Shown here piece after piece: positions 6,786-18,174 of a stretch of DNA of 64,000 nucleotides. The notes below the pieces were generated by a model, which did no database searches, was not told where the DNA came from, and was given only the letters and a program-made list of their open reading frames with translations. Numbering within the stretch: position 1 is the first letter of the stretch; each line of letters opens with the position of its first letter. This stretch comes from Flavobacterium psychrophilum (GTDB taxonomy: Bacteria; Bacteroidota; Bacteroidia; Flavobacteriales; Flavobacteriaceae), in the NCBI GenBank assembly GCA_945879625.1, contig CAMCVA010000008.1:48818-112817 (forward strand), read 5' to 3'. A program made the position numbers and the translations under genes.

Positions 6786-7166
6786 ATGGCAGATTTGAAA
6801 CAATTCGCAGAACAATTAGTTAACTTAACAGTTAAAGAAGTTAATGAATTAGCAACAATTTTAAAAGACGAGTACGGTATCGAGCCTGCAGCTGCTGCTG
6901 TAGTTGCTGGTCCTGCAGCTGGTGGTTCAGGAGATGCTCCTGCTGCCGAAGAGCAAACTGAATTTACAGTTGTCTTGAAAGAAGCTGGTGCTTCTAAATT
7001 AGCTGTTGTAAAAGCAGTAAAAGAATTAACTGGTTTAGGTCTTAAAGAAGCTAAAGATTTAGTTGACGGAGCACCTGCAAACGTTAAAGAAGGCGTAACT
7101 AAAGATGAGGCTGAAGGGCTTAAAAAATCTTTAGAAGAAGCTGGAGCTGTAGTAGAGATTAAATAA
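6786..7166 (+). CDS. rplL: 50S ribosomal protein bL12 (L7/L12)
   Basis: Stalk protein that recruits translational GTPases. The 126 residues have the N-terminal dimerisation helices ([20 protein letters not shown]), an Ala/Gly-rich hinge (about 36-55, [16 protein letters not shown]) and the C-terminal factor-binding domain ([20 protein letters not shown]). The hinge is slightly longer than in E. coli. A strong hairpin (7188-7230) follows, matching the rplL-rpoB attenuator position of other bacteria. Confidence 0.97.
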   Translation: MADLKQFAEQLVNLTVKEVNELATILKDEYGIEPAAAAVVAGPAAGGSGDAPAAEEQTEFTVVLKEAGASKLAVVKAVKELTGLGLKEAKDLVDGAPANVKEGVTKDEAEGLKKSLEEAGAVVEIK

Positions 7167-7187
7167 TCCCACTCAGTTTTGGAACTA

Positions 7188-7263
7188 GGTTTAGGTCTTG
7201 AGTATCATGCTCAATGACCTAAACCATTTTTCGTATAATAAAATTATAAGAAGTTTTATTATA
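7188..7263 (+). terminator. attenuator hairpins between rplL and rpoB
   Basis: GGTTTAGGTC (7188-7197) pairs exactly with GACCTAAACC (7216-7225), with TTGAG/CTCAA stacked inside, followed by ATTTTTC. A second palindrome TATAATAAAA/TTTTATTATA lies at 7234-7243/7254-7263. Such a partial terminator sets the ribosomal protein to polymerase ratio in E. coli; the same role is likely here. The rest of the 255-bp spacer shows nothing clear. Confidence 0.65.
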
Positions 7264-7421
7264 AAATAGCTTAAATACGAAAAAGTTTTTGATCAATACG
7301 AAGAAAGAAATCACTGTTTATCGCTGGTTTTAAAGATGTATCGATTACAAAAAAGAAAGTATAGATTAAACCGTGTTATTGCACAAAAATCACTTTTTTT
7401 TAATCAAAATTTTGTCCATTG

Positions 7422-10400
7422 ATGATAACAAATCAGACTGAAAGATTGAATTTTGCCTCTACCAAAAATATTCCTGACTATCCAGATTTTCTAGATGTGC
7501 AGGTTAAATCGTTTAAAGATTTCTTCCAATTGGAAACCAAATCTGACGAAAGAGGCAACGAAGGTTTATACAACACCTTCATGGAAAACTTTCCAATCAC
7601 TGATACAAGAAATAACTTTGTATTAGAATTCCTCGATTATTTTGTAGATCCACCCCGTTATACTATTCAAGAGTGTATAGAAAGAGGACTTACGTATAGT
7701 GTGCCCTTAAAAGCGCGTTTAAAATTATACTGTACCGATCCAGAACACGAAGATTTTGAAACCATCGTTCAAGACGTGTATTTGGGTACAATTCCATATA
7801 TGACACCTAGCGGTACCTTTGTAATTAATGGTGCTGAGCGTGTTGTAGTTTCTCAATTACACCGTTCACCTGGTGTTTTCTTTGGACAATCCTTCCATGC
7901 CAATGGAACTAAATTATATTCAGCTCGAGTTATTCCTTTCAAAGGATCTTGGATTGAATTTGCTACCGATATCAACAGCGTAATGTACGCGTATATCGAT
8001 AGAAAGAAAAAATTACCTGTAACTACTTTATTCCGTGCAATTGGGTTTGAAAGAGACAAGGACATCTTGGAGATCTTTGACCTTGCCGAAGAAATTAAAG
8101 TATCTAAAACAGGACTTAAAAAATACATCGGAAGAAAATTAGCCGCTCGTGTATTGAATACGTGGCACGAAGATTTCGTGGACGAAGATTCAGGAGAGGT
8201 AATTTCTATCGAGCGTAATGAAATCATTTTAGATCGTGACACCATATTAGACAAAGAAAATGTGGAGCAAATCATCGATTCTAATGTGAAGTCTATTTTG
8301 TTGCACAAAGAGAATAATAACCAAGCAGATTATGCGATTATTCACAACACGCTTCAAAAAGACCCTACCAACTCAGAAAAAGAAGCTGTAGAGCACATTT
8401 ACCGTCAGTTGCGTAACGCAGAACCGCCTGATGAAGAAACCGCTCGTGGCATCATCGATAAATTATTCTTCTCAGACCAACGCTACAACTTAGGTGAAGT
8501 AGGTCGGTATAGAATGAATAAAAAATTAGGATTGGATATCCCAATGGAAAAGCAAGTCTTGACCAAAGAAGATATCATCACGATTGTAAAATACTTAATC
8601 GAATTGATCAACTCTAAAGCAGAGATTGATGATATCGATCACTTGTCCAACCGACGTGTACGTACGGTGGGTGAGCAATTGTCGCAACAGTTTGGCGTAG
8701 GTTTGGCCCGTATGGCCAGAACCATTCGTGAGCGAATGAACGTGCGTGATAACGAGGTGTTTACGCCGATCGATTTGATCAATGCCAAAACCTTGTCGTC
8801 AGTTATCAATTCGTTTTTTGGAACAAACCAATTGTCTCAGTTCATGGATCAAACGAATCCATTGGCCGAGATTACGCACAAACGAAGATTATCTGCCCTT
8901 GGACCTGGTGGACTTTCTAGAGAAAGAGCCGGATTTGAGGTGCGTGACGTTCACTATACCCACTACGGACGTTTATGTCCTATTGAAACGCCTGAGGGAC
9001 CAAACATTGGTTTGATTTCATCATTAGGAGTGTATGCCAAAGTGAACGGAATGGGTTTCATCGAAACACCTTACCGCAAAGTAACCAATGGTAAAGTTGA
9101 TTTGATTTCTACTCCTGTATATTTAAGTGCAGAGGAAGAAGAAGGAAAATTGATTGCACAGGCCAACATCAAAATGGAGGATTCGGGTAAAATCACTGCG
9201 GACAAAGTTATTGCTCGTGAAGAAGGTGATTTCCCAGTAGTTGAGCCTTCAGCCGTTCATTATACCGATGTAGCACCCAACCAAATTGCTTCGATTTCGG
9301 CATCCTTAATTCCTTTCTTGGAACACGATGATGCGAACCGTGCGTTGATGGGATCAAACATGATGCGTCAAGCCGTGCCGTTGTTGCGTCCAGAAGCACC
9401 TATTGTAGGTACTGGATTAGAGCGTCAAGTGGCTTCTGACTCGCGTGTTTTGATTAATGCCGAAGGTCATGGAACTGTAGAATACGTGGATGCCAATATC
9501 ATCACTATTAAATACGATCGTTCAGAAGAAGAGCGTATGGTGAGTTTTGAGTCAGACGAAAAAACATACAACCTAATTAAATTTAGAAAAACCAATCAAA
9601 GTACCAGCATCAACTTGAAACCCATTGTTCGCAAAGGGGATCGCGTTGTGCCAGGACAAGTATTGTCAGAAGGATATGCTACCCAAAATGGAGAGTTGGC
9701 TTTAGGTAGAAACCTAAAAGTGGCCTTTATGCCTTGGAAAGGATATAACTTTGAGGATGCGATTGTAATTTCTGAAAAAGTAGTGCGCGACGACATCTTT
9801 ACGTCTATTCACATTGATGATTATTCGTTAGAAGTGCGTGACACCAAATTAGGAAACGAAGAATTAACCAATGACATTCCAAACGTTTCAGAAGAGGCTA
9901 CCAAAGACTTGGATGAAAACGGAATGATCCGCATTGGAGCTGAGGTAAAACCTGGCGATATTCTAATTGGAAAAATTACGCCAAAAGGCGAATCAGATCC
10001 TACACCAGAAGAGAAATTATTGCGTGCCATTTTTGGTGACAAAGCCGGTGATGTAAAAGACGCTTCGTTGAAAGCTTCCCCTTCTCTACACGGAGTAGTA
10101 TTAGACAAAAAATTATTTGCAAGAGCGGTAAAAGACAAACGCAAACGTTCAAAAGACAAGGACGATTTGGGTACGTTAGAAATGGAATTCGAGACTAAAT
10201 TTGCAGAATTAAAAGACAAATTAATCGAGAAACTATTTGTAATTGTCAACGGAAAAACTTCGCAAGGTGTAATGAATGATTTGGGTGAAGAAGTATTGCC
10301 AAAAGGTAAAAAATACACCCAAAAAATGCTTTATGCAGTAGAAGATTTTGCGCACTTAAGCAAAGGACAATGGGTAGCCGATGACTCGACTAATAAATTG

Positions 10401-11234
10401 GTTAACGATTTGATTCACAATTACAAAATCAAATTAAACGATTTACAAGGGGCGTTGCGTAGAGAGAAATTCACCATTACGGTGGGTGACGAATTACCAG
10501 CAGGAATCTTGAAATTGGCCAAAGTATACATTGCCAAAAAACGTAAACTGAAAGTGGGTGATAAAATGGCGGGACGTCACGGAAACAAAGGTATTGTTGC
10601 CCGTATCGTTCGTCACGAAGACATGCCTTTCTTGGAAGACGGAACACCAGTTGATATCGTGTTGAACCCACTTGGGGTACCTTCTCGTATGAACATTGGT
10701 CAAATTTACGAGACCGTTTTAGGATGGGCTGGTATGAATTTGGGTAGAAAATATGCTACTCCAATTTTTGACGGTGCTACCTTAGACCAAATCAATGAAT
10801 TGACCGACGAAGCAGGAATTCCACGTTTCGGACATACCTATTTGTATGACGGAGGAACGGGAGAACGATTCCATCAAGCCGCGACTGTGGGTGTAATTTA
10901 CATGTTGAAATTAGGACATATGGTTGACGATAAAATGCACGCGCGTTCTATTGGGCCATACTCATTGATTACACAACAACCATTAGGTGGTAAAGCACAA
11001 TTTGGAGGTCAGCGTTTTGGAGAGATGGAGGTTTGGGCACTTGAAGCCTATGGGGCATCAAGTACGTTGAGAGAAATCTTAACGGTTAAATCGGATGACG
11101 TAATTGGTAGAGCCAAAACATACGAAGCAATTGTGAAAGGGGAAACTATGCCAGAGCCAGGTTTGCCAGAATCATTCAACGTGTTAATGCACGAATTGAA
11201 AGGTCTAGGACTTGACATTCGTTTAGAGGAATAA
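7422..11234 (+). CDS. rpoB: RNA polymerase beta subunit
   Basis: Catalytic core subunit of RNA polymerase. The 1270 residues are full length for Bacteroidota. ATG 7422 ([11 protein letters not shown]) is preferred over the TTG at 7419. The rifampicin pocket reads [11 protein letters not shown] ... [13 protein letters not shown], with D476, H486 and S491 at the E. coli D516, H526 and S531 positions. All are wild type, so no resistance mutation is visible. The C-terminal part contains [25 protein letters not shown] 107-bp spacer with an inverted repeat precedes rpoC. Confidence 0.98.
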   Translation: MITNQTERLNFASTKNIPDYPDFLDVQVKSFKDFFQLETKSDERGNEGLYNTFMENFPITDTRNNFVLEFLDYFVDPPRYTIQECIERGLTYSVPLKARLKLYCTDPEHEDFETIVQDVYLGTIPYMTPSGTFVINGAERVVVSQLHRSPGVFFGQSFHANGTKLYSARVIPFKGSWIEFATDINSVMYAYIDRKKKLPVTTLFRAIGFERDKDILEIFDLAEEIKVSKTGLKKYIGRKLAARVLNTWHEDFVDEDSGEVISIERNEIILDRDTILDKENVEQIIDSNVKSILLHKENNNQADYAIIHNTLQKDPTNSEKEAVEHIYRQLRNAEPPDEETARGIIDKLFFSDQRYNLGEVGRYRMNKKLGLDIPMEKQVLTKEDIITIVKYLIELINSKAEIDDIDHLSNRRVRTVGEQLSQQFGVGLARMARTIRERMNVRDNEVFTPIDLINAKTLSSVINSFFGTNQLSQFMDQTNPLAEITHKRRLSALGPGGLSRERAGFEVRDVHYTHYGRLCPIETPEGPNIGLISSLGVYAKVNGMGFIETPYRKVTNGKVDLISTPVYLSAEEEEGKLIAQANIKMEDSGKITADKVIAREEGDFPVVEPSAVHYTDVAPNQIASISASLIPFLEHDDANRALMGSNMMRQAVPLLRPEAPIVGTGLERQVASDSRVLINAEGHGTVEYVDANIITIKYDRSEEERMVSFESDEKTYNLIKFRKTNQSTSINLKPIVRKGDRVVPGQVLSEGYATQNGELALGRNLKVAFMPWKGYNFEDAIVISEKVVRDDIFTSIHIDDYSLEVRDTKLGNEELTNDIPNVSEEATKDLDENGMIRIGAEVKPGDILIGKITPKGESDPTPEEKLLRAIFGDKAGDVKDASLKASPSLHGVVLDKKLFARAVKDKRKRSKDKDDLGTLEMEFETKFAELKDKLIEKLFVIVNGKTSQGVMNDLGEEVLPKGKKYTQKMLYAVEDFAHLSKGQWVADDSTNKLVNDLIHNYKIKLNDLQGALRREKFTITVGDELPAGILKLAKVYIAKKRKLKVGDKMAGRHGNKGIVARIVRHEDMPFLEDGTPVDIVLNPLGVPSRMNIGQIYETVLGWAGMNLGRKYATPIFDGATLDQINELTDEAGIPRFGHTYLYDGGTGERFHQAATVGVIYMLKLGHMVDDKMHARSIGPYSLITQQPLGGKAQFGGQRFGEMEVWALEAYGASSTLREILTVKSDDVIGRAKTYEAIVKGETMPEPGLPESFNVLMHELKGLGLDIRLEE

Positions 11235-11245
11235 ATCAGTTTGCT

Positions 11246-11304
11246 GTTGTTGGTTTTCTATGATCAGTTTTTTTACCGACAACAGAAAACCGACAACGGA
11301 CAAC
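11246..11304. repeat. inverted repeat and GACAAC motifs in the rpoB-rpoC spacer
   Basis: GTTGTTGGTTTTCT (11246-11259) pairs with AGAAAACCGACAAC (11284-11297) with one G-U pair. The right half carries repeated CGACAAC/GGACAAC words. It lacks a good T-tract after the right arm, so strong termination is not expected. Confidence 0.5.
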
Positions 11305-11341
11305 AAAAAATTTAATTTCAAATACTTCAATAGTAACGACT

Positions 11342-14300
11342 ATGATGAATAATAGAAATAACAATAAAGATAAAAACCCTATCAAGAGATTTAATAAAAT
11401 TTCGATAGGTCTTGCTTCGCCCGAGTCCATTTTGGCCGAATCTAGAGGTGAGGTATTAAAACCAGAAACAATCAACTACCGTACCCATAAACCGGAACGT
11501 GACGGCTTGTTTTGTGAGCGTATTTTTGGACCTGTAAAGGATTTTGAATGTGCTTGTGGGAAATACAAAAGAATCCGATACAAAGGAATTATTTGTGATC
11601 GTTGTGGGGTAGAAGTGACCGAGAAAAAAGTACGTCGTGATCGTGTAGGACACATCAATTTGGTGGTGCCTATTGCGCACATTTGGTATTTCCGTTCTTT
11701 GCCTAACAAAATTGGGTACATTTTGGGCTTGCCTTCCAAAAAATTAGACATGATTATTTACTACGAACGATACGTAGTAATTCAGGCAGGTGCTGCTACA
11801 AACCCCGAAGGAGAATCCTTGAAGCGTTTGGACTTCTTAACCGAAGAAGAGTACTTGGCGATATTGGATAAATTAGACGAAACACATCCAGGAAATCAAT
11901 ATTTGGATGACAAAGATCCAAATAAATTCATTGCCAAAATGGGTGCTGAATGTATCATGGATTTGTTGGCCCGTATTGACTTAGACGCCCTTTCGTATGA
12001 ATTGCGTCACTCGGCCAATACCGAAACGTCTAAACAACGTAAAACTGAAGCGCTAAAACGTCTACAAGTTGTAGAGTCGTTCCGCGAGTCAAACGTAAAC
12101 AGAGAAAACCGTCCAGAATGGATGATCATGAAAGTGGTTCCTGTTATCCCACCAGAATTGCGTCCGTTAGTGCCGCTTGATGGAGGCCGTTTTGCTACTT
12201 CTGATTTGAATGATTTATACCGTCGTGTGATTATCCGCAACAACCGTTTGAAACGTTTGATGGAAATAAAAGCACCGGAAGTAATTTTGCGTAACGAAAA
12301 ACGTATGTTGCAAGAATCAGTTGATTCCTTGTTTGACAACACGCGCAAAGCATCAGCTGTAAAAACAGAATCCAACCGCCCACTAAAATCCCTTTCTGAT
12401 TCCCTTAAAGGAAAACAAGGACGTTTCCGTCAAAACTTGTTAGGAAAACGTGTCGACTATTCGGCTCGTTCGGTAATTGTGGTTGGACCAGAATTAAAAT
12501 TATTCGAATGCGGTATCCCAAAAGATATGGCTGCCGAATTGTACAAACCTTTTGTGATTCGTAAATTAATCGAAAGAGGAATTGTAAAAACCGTTAAATC
12601 GGCCAAAAAAATCATCGACAAAAAAGAGCCTGTAGTATGGGACATCCTTGAAAATGTTATCAAAGGACATCCAATCTTGCTCAACCGGGCGCCTACGTTG
12701 CACCGTTTGGGAATACAAGCGTTCCAACCCAAATTAATCGAAGGAAAAGCAATCCAATTGCACCCTTTAGTGTGTACGGCGTTTAATGCCGATTTTGATG
12801 GGGATCAGATGGCGGTTCACTTGCCGTTAGGACCAGAGGCTATTTTGGAAGCGCAATTGTTATTATTGGCTTCGCACAATATCTTGAATCCAGCCAATGG
12901 AGCACCAATCACGGTACCTTCTCAAGACATGGTTTTGGGTCTGTATTACATGACCAAAGAGCGCATCTCGACTCCAGAACATAAAATTTTGGGAGAAGGA
13001 TTAACTTTCTATTCCGCTGAAGAAGTAAATATCGCCTTAAACGAAGGCAAGTTAGAATTGAATGCTCGCGTGAAAATTAGAGCAAAAGATTACAACGACA
13101 AAGGCGAATTGGTTTACCAAATCATTCAAACTACTGCAGGACGTGTCTTGTTTAATGAAGTAGTGCCTGAAGTTGCCGGTTACATCAATGATGTATTAAC
13201 CAAAAAGAACTTACGTGATATCATTGGTCGTGTGTTGAGTGTAACCAATGTGCCAACCACAGCGGCTTTCTTGGACAACATGAAAGACATGGGCTATAAA
13301 TTTGCCTTCAAAGGTGGATTATCGTTCAGCTTAGGGGATATTATTATTCCAGAGCGCAAAGAAGAATTAATTGCCGATGCCCGTGAACAAGTAGAAGGAA
13401 TTTCTGCCAACTACAACATGGGTTTAATCACCAACAACGAACGCTACAACCAAGTAATTGATGTGTGGACTTCAACGAATGCCATGCTTACCGAATTGGC
13501 GATGAAAAATATTCGTGAAGACCAACAAGGATTCAACTCGGTATACATGATGCTTGATTCTGGAGCACGTGGATCGAAAGAGCAAATCCGTCAGTTAACC
13601 GGTATGCGTGGATTGATGGCAAAACCTAAAAAATCGACAGCAGGCGGGGGAGAGATCATCGAAAACCCAATTCTTTCGAACTTTAAAGAAGGTTTATCCA
13701 TTTTAGAATACTTTATTTCTACGCACGGTGCGCGTAAAGGACTTGCCGATACCGCTTTGAAAACGGCGGATGCAGGATACTTAACCCGTAGATTGCATGA
13801 TGTATCACAAGATGTTATTGTAAACATTGACGATTGTGGTACGTTACGTGGAATTGAAGTTTCAGCTTTGAAGAAAAACGAAGAGATTGTAGAAACTTTG
13901 GGCGAACGCATCCTAGGACGTGTAGCGCTTCAAGATGTAATCAATCCGTTAACTTCAGAGATTGTAGTTCATTCTGGACAACAAATTACCGAAGCCATTG
14001 TAAAAGATATCGAAGCTTCCCCAATAGAAAAAGTAGAGGTGCGTTCACCGCTTACTTGTGAAGCCTTGAAAGGAATTTGTGCCAAATGTTACGGCCGAAA
14101 CTTAGCCACTGGTCGTATGACCCAACGTGGAGAAGCAGTAGGGGTAATTGCCGCACAATCTATTGGAGAGCCAGGCACACAGTTAACATTACGTACATTC
14201 CACGTGGGAGGTACAGCAGGAAACATATCTGAGGAATCTAACATTGTGACTCGTTTTGACGGTCGTTTGGAAATCGAAGACTTAAAAACAGTTAAAGGCG

Positions 14301-15661
14301 AGGACAATGACGGAAATGCAGTGGATATTGTAGTTTCTCGTTCTACCGAATTGAAATTGGTTGACGTAAAAACAGGTATCGTTTTAAACACTCACAATAT
14401 TCCATACGGATCGAGTATCTATGTAAAAGATGCCGATGTGGTTACAAAAGGAACAACCATCTGTAAATGGGATCCGTATAATGGAGTTATTGTTTCTGAG
14501 TTTACAGGTAAAATTGCTTACGAAGATTTAGAGCAAGGACAATCGTTCCAAGTAGAAATCGATGAGCAAACCGGTTTCCAAGAAAAAGTAATTTCTGAAT
14601 CGAGAAGCAAAAAATTAATTCCAACCTTATTGGTATTCGGAAAAGACAACGAGTTAATTCGTTCGTACAACTTGCCAGTTGGTGCCCACTTGATGGTAGA
14701 AAATGGAGAAAAAATTAAAGCCGGTAAGGTTTTGGTGAAAATTCCACGTCGTTCGTCAAAAGCGGGCGATATTACTGGAGGTCTTCCTAGAATTACCGAG
14801 TTGTTAGAGGCTCGTAATCCTTCGAATCCAGCAGTAGTTTCAGAAATTGATGGAGTTGTTTCGTTTGGAAAAATCAAACGTGGTAACCGTGAGATCATCA
14901 TCGAGTCTAAATTTGGTGAGGTGAAGAAATACTTAGTAAAATTATCCAGTCAAATCTTAGTTCAAGAAAATGACTTTGTACGTGCCGGTGCTCCGTTGTC
15001 AGACGGTGCAGTTACACCAGACGATATCTTACGCATTCAAGGACCAGCCGCTGTTCAACAGTATTTGGTAAATGAAATTCAAGAAGTATACCGTTTGCAA
15101 GGGGTAAAAATCAACGACAAACACTTTGAGGTAGTTATTCGTCAGATGATGCGTAAAGTACGCGTTGAAGATCCAGGAGATACCTTGTTCTTAGAAGAGC
15201 AATTGATTCACACCAAAGATTTCATCCTAGAAAACGACAAGTTGTACGGAATGAAAGTGGTAGAAGATGCGGGTGATTCAGAGAACATCAAACCCGGTCA
15301 AATTATTTCTCCAAGAGAATTGCGCGACGAGAATTCGTTGTTGAAACGTTCGGATAAAAACTTAATAACAGCGCGTGATGTAGTTACCGCTACAGCTACG
15401 CCAGTATTGCAAGGAATTACCAGAGCGTCGTTGCAAACGAAATCATTTATCTCGGCGGCTTCTTTCCAGGAAACGACCAAAGTATTAAACGAAGCTGCAG
15501 TAGCAGGAAAAGTAGATTACTTAGAAGGCTTGAAAGAAAACGTAATTGTTGGTCACAGAATCCCAGCCGGAACCGGAATGAGAGAATACGATCACACGAT
15601 TGTAGGTTCTAAGGATGATTTTAATGAAATGATGGCTAGTAGAGAAGAATACATTTACTAA
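11342..15661 (+). CDS. rpoC: RNA polymerase beta' subunit
   Basis: Catalytic core subunit of RNA polymerase that holds the active-site Mg. The 1439 residues are full length. The N-terminal zinc ribbon has C70, C72, C85 and C88 (CACGK...CDRC). The catalytic NADFDGDQM places the metal-binding aspartates at 484, 486 and 488. The second zinc site reads [13 protein letters not shown] near residue 905-920. ATG 11342 gives [12 protein letters not shown]; the ATG at 11345 is an equal alternative. The DUF3467 gene begins 1 bp after the stop, so the two are translationally linked. Confidence 0.98.
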   Translation: MMNNRNNNKDKNPIKRFNKISIGLASPESILAESRGEVLKPETINYRTHKPERDGLFCERIFGPVKDFECACGKYKRIRYKGIICDRCGVEVTEKKVRRDRVGHINLVVPIAHIWYFRSLPNKIGYILGLPSKKLDMIIYYERYVVIQAGAATNPEGESLKRLDFLTEEEYLAILDKLDETHPGNQYLDDKDPNKFIAKMGAECIMDLLARIDLDALSYELRHSANTETSKQRKTEALKRLQVVESFRESNVNRENRPEWMIMKVVPVIPPELRPLVPLDGGRFATSDLNDLYRRVIIRNNRLKRLMEIKAPEVILRNEKRMLQESVDSLFDNTRKASAVKTESNRPLKSLSDSLKGKQGRFRQNLLGKRVDYSARSVIVVGPELKLFECGIPKDMAAELYKPFVIRKLIERGIVKTVKSAKKIIDKKEPVVWDILENVIKGHPILLNRAPTLHRLGIQAFQPKLIEGKAIQLHPLVCTAFNADFDGDQMAVHLPLGPEAILEAQLLLLASHNILNPANGAPITVPSQDMVLGLYYMTKERISTPEHKILGEGLTFYSAEEVNIALNEGKLELNARVKIRAKDYNDKGELVYQIIQTTAGRVLFNEVVPEVAGYINDVLTKKNLRDIIGRVLSVTNVPTTAAFLDNMKDMGYKFAFKGGLSFSLGDIIIPERKEELIADAREQVEGISANYNMGLITNNERYNQVIDVWTSTNAMLTELAMKNIREDQQGFNSVYMMLDSGARGSKEQIRQLTGMRGLMAKPKKSTAGGGEIIENPILSNFKEGLSILEYFISTHGARKGLADTALKTADAGYLTRRLHDVSQDVIVNIDDCGTLRGIEVSALKKNEEIVETLGERILGRVALQDVINPLTSEIVVHSGQQITEAIVKDIEASPIEKVEVRSPLTCEALKGICAKCYGRNLATGRMTQRGEAVGVIAAQSIGEPGTQLTLRTFHVGGTAGNISEESNIVTRFDGRLEIEDLKTVKGEDNDGNAVDIVVSRSTELKLVDVKTGIVLNTHNIPYGSSIYVKDADVVTKGTTICKWDPYNGVIVSEFTGKIAYEDLEQGQSFQVEIDEQTGFQEKVISESRSKKLIPTLLVFGKDNELIRSYNLPVGAHLMVENGEKIKAGKVLVKIPRRSSKAGDITGGLPRITELLEARNPSNPAVVSEIDGVVSFGKIKRGNREIIIESKFGEVKKYLVKLSSQILVQENDFVRAGAPLSDGAVTPDDILRIQGPAAVQQYLVNEIQEVYRLQGVKINDKHFEVVIRQMMRKVRVEDPGDTLFLEEQLIHTKDFILENDKLYGMKVVEDAGDSENIKPGQIISPRELRDENSLLKRSDKNLITARDVVTATATPVLQGITRASLQTKSFISAASFQETTKVLNEAAVAGKVDYLEGLKENVIVGHRIPAGTGMREYDHTIVGSKDDFNEMMASREEYIY

Positions 15662-15662
15662 G

Positions 15663-15974
15663 ATGAGTGATTCTAATATACAACCCGGACAAATCAACAT
15701 AGAACTCGATGAGTCAATTGCCGAAGGAATTTATTCTAATTTGGCTATCATCAACCACTCAGCTTCTGAGTTTGTTTTAGATTTTGTGTGCATCATGCCC
15801 GGTACGCCCAAAGCAAAAGTGAAGTCACGCATTGTGCTCACGCCGCAACATGCCAAGCGATTGGTAAAGGCCTTGGCCGAAAATGTGCACCGCTTTGAAT
15901 CGGCTCACGGAGAAATTAAAGATTCCGAACAGCCGCCCATTCCCTTAAATTTTGGTCCTGCGGGACAAGCATAA
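15663..15974 (+). CDS. DUF3467 family protein
   Basis: A 103-residue soluble protein of unknown function, recognisable as DUF3467 from NIELDESIAEGIYSNLAIINHSASEFVLDF and RIVLTPQHAKRLVKALAENV. It has no signal peptide or membrane segment. It starts 1 bp after the rpoC stop and is followed by a strong terminator, so it is the last gene of the rpoBC operon. The fixed position next to rpoC suggests a role tied to transcription or translation. That is inference from context only. Confidence 0.85.
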   Translation: MSDSNIQPGQINIELDESIAEGIYSNLAIINHSASEFVLDFVCIMPGTPKAKVKSRIVLTPQHAKRLVKALAENVHRFESAHGEIKDSEQPPIPLNFGPAGQA

Positions 15975-15980
15975 TAGAAA

Positions 15981-16005
15981 AGCCCTCCGTTTGGAGGGCT
16001 TTTTG
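15981..16005 (+). terminator. terminator of the rpoBC operon
   Basis: AGCCCTCC (15981-15988) and GGAGGGCT (15993-16000) form a perfect GC-rich stem with a GTTT loop, followed by TTTTTG. Confidence 0.9.
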
Positions 16006-16021
16006 TTTTGTAATAACTATA

Positions 16022-16046
16022 AAAAAACCTGCTTTTGCAGGTTTTA
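16022..16046 (-). terminator. terminator of the small exported protein gene
   Basis: AAAACCTGC tttt GCAGGTTTT; read on the minus strand the stem is followed by a T run, immediately after the gene at 16059-16283. Confidence 0.75.
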
Positions 16047-16058
16047 ATTTGGTATATA

Positions 16059-16283
16059 TTATTCTTTTACTTTTTTGGTTTTATATAAATACAATGAAAA
16101 TAATATGGCTATTAGAATCAACCAAATTAAGTAACTATTGATTGGCACATCACCAGGATCTGTTGGACCATTTTCTACAGTTCCATCTCCAAGTATATCC
16201 CCCCCATCGTCTTTAGCGAACAAGATAATATTTGTCAATAACAAATATGTAACCAATCCAAATTTTATAATTTTTGATTTCAT
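16059..16283 (-). CDS. small exported protein with C-terminal PIN motif and membrane anchor
   Basis: The 74-residue product has a signal peptide (about 1-23, ending NIILFAK), an acidic Gly/Asp/Pro-rich linker (DDGGDILGDG ... DPGD), then VPINSYLIWLILIAILFSLYLYK and a basic tail KTKKVKE. This order (short motif, hydrophobic helix, basic cluster) is that of a C-terminal protein-sorting signal. It closely parallels the product of 54402-54659, which ends PINDYLPILLLGAIVL...RKRQ. The architecture resembles what has been called PID-CTERM in flavobacteria; I am recalling that name, not checking it. The gene has a consensus promoter (16313-16344) and its own terminator, so it is a real single-gene unit. 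Function unknown. prfC lies upstream on the same strand. Confidence 0.75.
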   Translation of the reverse strand: MKSKIIKFGLVTYLLLTNIILFAKDDGGDILGDGTVENGPTDPGDVPINSYLIWLILIAILFSLYLYKTKKVKE

Positions 16284-16312
16284 TTTGATTATATTTTGAT
16301 TATATTTTAGCT

Positions 16313-16344
16313 CAAAAATAGTTTTCTAATTGTTTAAAACCAAA
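16313..16344 (-). promoter_or_regulatory. promoter of the small exported protein gene
   Basis: On the minus strand TTTG (16344-16341), 20 bp, then TATTTTTG (16320-16313), both matching the Bacteroidota consensus. The leader holds two tandem TTTGATTATAT-like words. Confidence 0.65.
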
Positions 16345-16375
16345 TAAAATCGTTAAAAAATACCATTTTACCGTC

Positions 16376-17965
16376 CTAATCCAGTTCTGAAGTGAAAAAA
16401 AGGTGCACCGAAGGGAATTTACTTTGGGTCATTTGTATCGTAAAATCAGAATCGGCGAGGAAAACGAGCTGGTTGTACTTGTCTTTGGCCAAGAATTTTT
16501 GCTTAATGCGTTTAAACTCTTTAAATTCCTCGCTTTTTGGGTCATTGGCTTTCACCCAACAGGCTTTGTGTACTGGGAAGTTCTCGTAGGTACATTTGGC
16601 GCCGTATTCGTGCTCCAAACGGTATTGAATTACTTCATATTGCAGCGCACCCACCGTGCCAATTACTTTTCGGTTGTTCAATTCTAGGGTAAACAATTGC
16701 GCAACTCCTTCGTCCATCAATTGGTCTACCCCTTTGTCCAATTGTTTGGCCTTAAGTGGGTCGGCATTGTTGATGTAGCGAAAATGCTCCGGAGAAAAAC
16801 TCGGAATCCCTTTAAAATTTAGCATTTCGCCTTCGGAGAGGGTGTCGCCAATTTTAAAGTTTCCGGTATCGTGTAGGCCCACAATATCTCCCGGATAGGA
16901 AATATCTACAATTTCTTTTTTCTCGGCAAAAAAGGCATTGGGACTAGAAAATTTCAGGTTTTTATTTTGACGCACGTGCAAGTAGGGTTTGTTGCGCTCA
17001 AAGGTGCCTGAAACAATTTTCACAAAAGCCAAACGATCGCGGTGTTTGGGGTCCATATTGGCATGAATTTTAAACACAAATCCACTCATTTTGGTTTCGG
17101 TAGGATCAATCAAGCGGCTTTCGGATTCTTTGGGTCGGGGAGATGGTGCAATCGCAATAAAGCAATCTAGCAATTCGCGCACGCCAAAATTATTCAAGGC
17201 CGAACCAAAAAATACCGGTTGTAGTTTCCCGCTCAAATAGGCTTCTCGGTCAAATTTCGGGTACACTTCGTCAATTAATTCGAGTTCTTCCCGCAATTTT
17301 TCGGCTGGTTTTATGCCAATAATTTTCTCCAGTTCGGGGCTATTTACATCCGAGAAGGCAATGGTTTCTTCGATATTTTTTCGGCTGTCACCACTAAATA
17401 AATTGATGTTTTGTTCCCACATGTTGTAGATGCCTTGAAAGTCGTAGCCCATTCCAATAGGGAAACTCAAGGGACTCACGGTGAGCCCTAATTTTTGTTC
17501 CACTTCGTCCATCAAGTCGAAGGCGTCTTTTCCCTCGCGGTCGAGTTTGTTGATGAATACAATAATCGGAATGTTGCGCATGCGGCACACGGCCACCAGT
17601 TTTTCGGTTTGTTCCTCAACCCCTTTGGCCACGTCAATTACCACAATAACGCTGTCTACTGCCGTCAGGGTTCGAAAAGTATCCTCGGCAAAATCTTTGT
17701 GCCCAGGCGTGTCCAAAATATTGATTTTGATGTCTTTGTAATTGAAAGCCAACACCGAAGTAGAAACCGAAATTCCACGTTGGCGTTCAATTTCCATAAA
17801 ATCGGAGGTGGCTCCTTTTTTGATTTTATTGTTTTTTACGGCGCCCGCTTCTTGAATGGCTCCACCAAACAAAAGTAATTTTTCGGTCAAGGTGGTTTTT
17901 CCCGCATCGGGGTGGGAAATAATGCCAAAAGTACGGCGGCGTAAAATTTCGTCGGTAAAGCTCAT
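16376..17965 (-). CDS. prfC: peptide chain release factor 3
   Basis: RF3 is a ribosomal GTPase that recycles RF1/RF2 after stop-codon recognition. The 529 residues match the family length. G1 is HPDAGKTT (18-25), the switch region holds QRGISV, G3 DTPGH, G4 NKLD. The C-terminal part has the RF3-specific GVAQLFTLELNN...VGALQYEV. RF3 rather than EF-G is shown by the short length and the absence of EF-G domains IV and V. It is monocistronic as far as can be seen, with a likely promoter TATTTTTG at 17993-17986. Confidence 0.96.
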   Translation of the reverse strand: MSFTDEILRRRTFGIISHPDAGKTTLTEKLLLFGGAIQEAGAVKNNKIKKGATSDFMEIERQRGISVSTSVLAFNYKDIKINILDTPGHKDFAEDTFRTLTAVDSVIVVIDVAKGVEEQTEKLVAVCRMRNIPIIVFINKLDREGKDAFDLMDEVEQKLGLTVSPLSFPIGMGYDFQGIYNMWEQNINLFSGDSRKNIEETIAFSDVNSPELEKIIGIKPAEKLREELELIDEVYPKFDREAYLSGKLQPVFFGSALNNFGVRELLDCFIAIAPSPRPKESESRLIDPTETKMSGFVFKIHANMDPKHRDRLAFVKIVSGTFERNKPYLHVRQNKNLKFSSPNAFFAEKKEIVDISYPGDIVGLHDTGNFKIGDTLSEGEMLNFKGIPSFSPEHFRYINNADPLKAKQLDKGVDQLMDEGVAQLFTLELNNRKVIGTVGALQYEVIQYRLEHEYGAKCTYENFPVHKACWVKANDPKSEEFKEFKRIKQKFLAKDKYNQLVFLADSDFTIQMTQSKFPSVHLFFTSELD

Positions 17966-17985
17966 AAGTTCAGAATAATGGTTGG

Positions 17986-18015
17986 CAAAAATACTATTTT
18001 TTCCATGGGCCGAAC
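17986..18015 (-). promoter_or_regulatory. prfC promoter
   Basis: Minus strand: TTCG (18015-18012), a weak -33, 18 bp, then TATTTTTG (17993-17986), a full -7 match, about 20 bp before the prfC ATG. Confidence 0.45.
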
Positions 18016-18072
18016 GTGGTTTTTTATGCTATTTTTAGCCAATTAATTTTTTGTTAATAGTCCCGCCATTAG

Positions 18073-18102
18073 TTGTATAATCTAATTGAATTGTTATTTT
18101 TG
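18073..18102 (+). promoter_or_regulatory. promoter of the foldase operon
   Basis: TTG (18073-18075), 19 bp, TATTTTTG (18095-18102); the first foldase gene starts 72 bp downstream. Confidence 0.65.
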
Positions 18103-18174
18103 TTCACCCAAATAAATTGACCAAATAAAGAGTACAAAATCGTTTAAAATACCTTTAAATAATTAAGCAGTCCC

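Noticed and set aside
8821..8920. Rifampicin-resistance substitutions in RpoB
   Set aside because: The pocket residues at the D516, H526 and S531 equivalents are all wild type.
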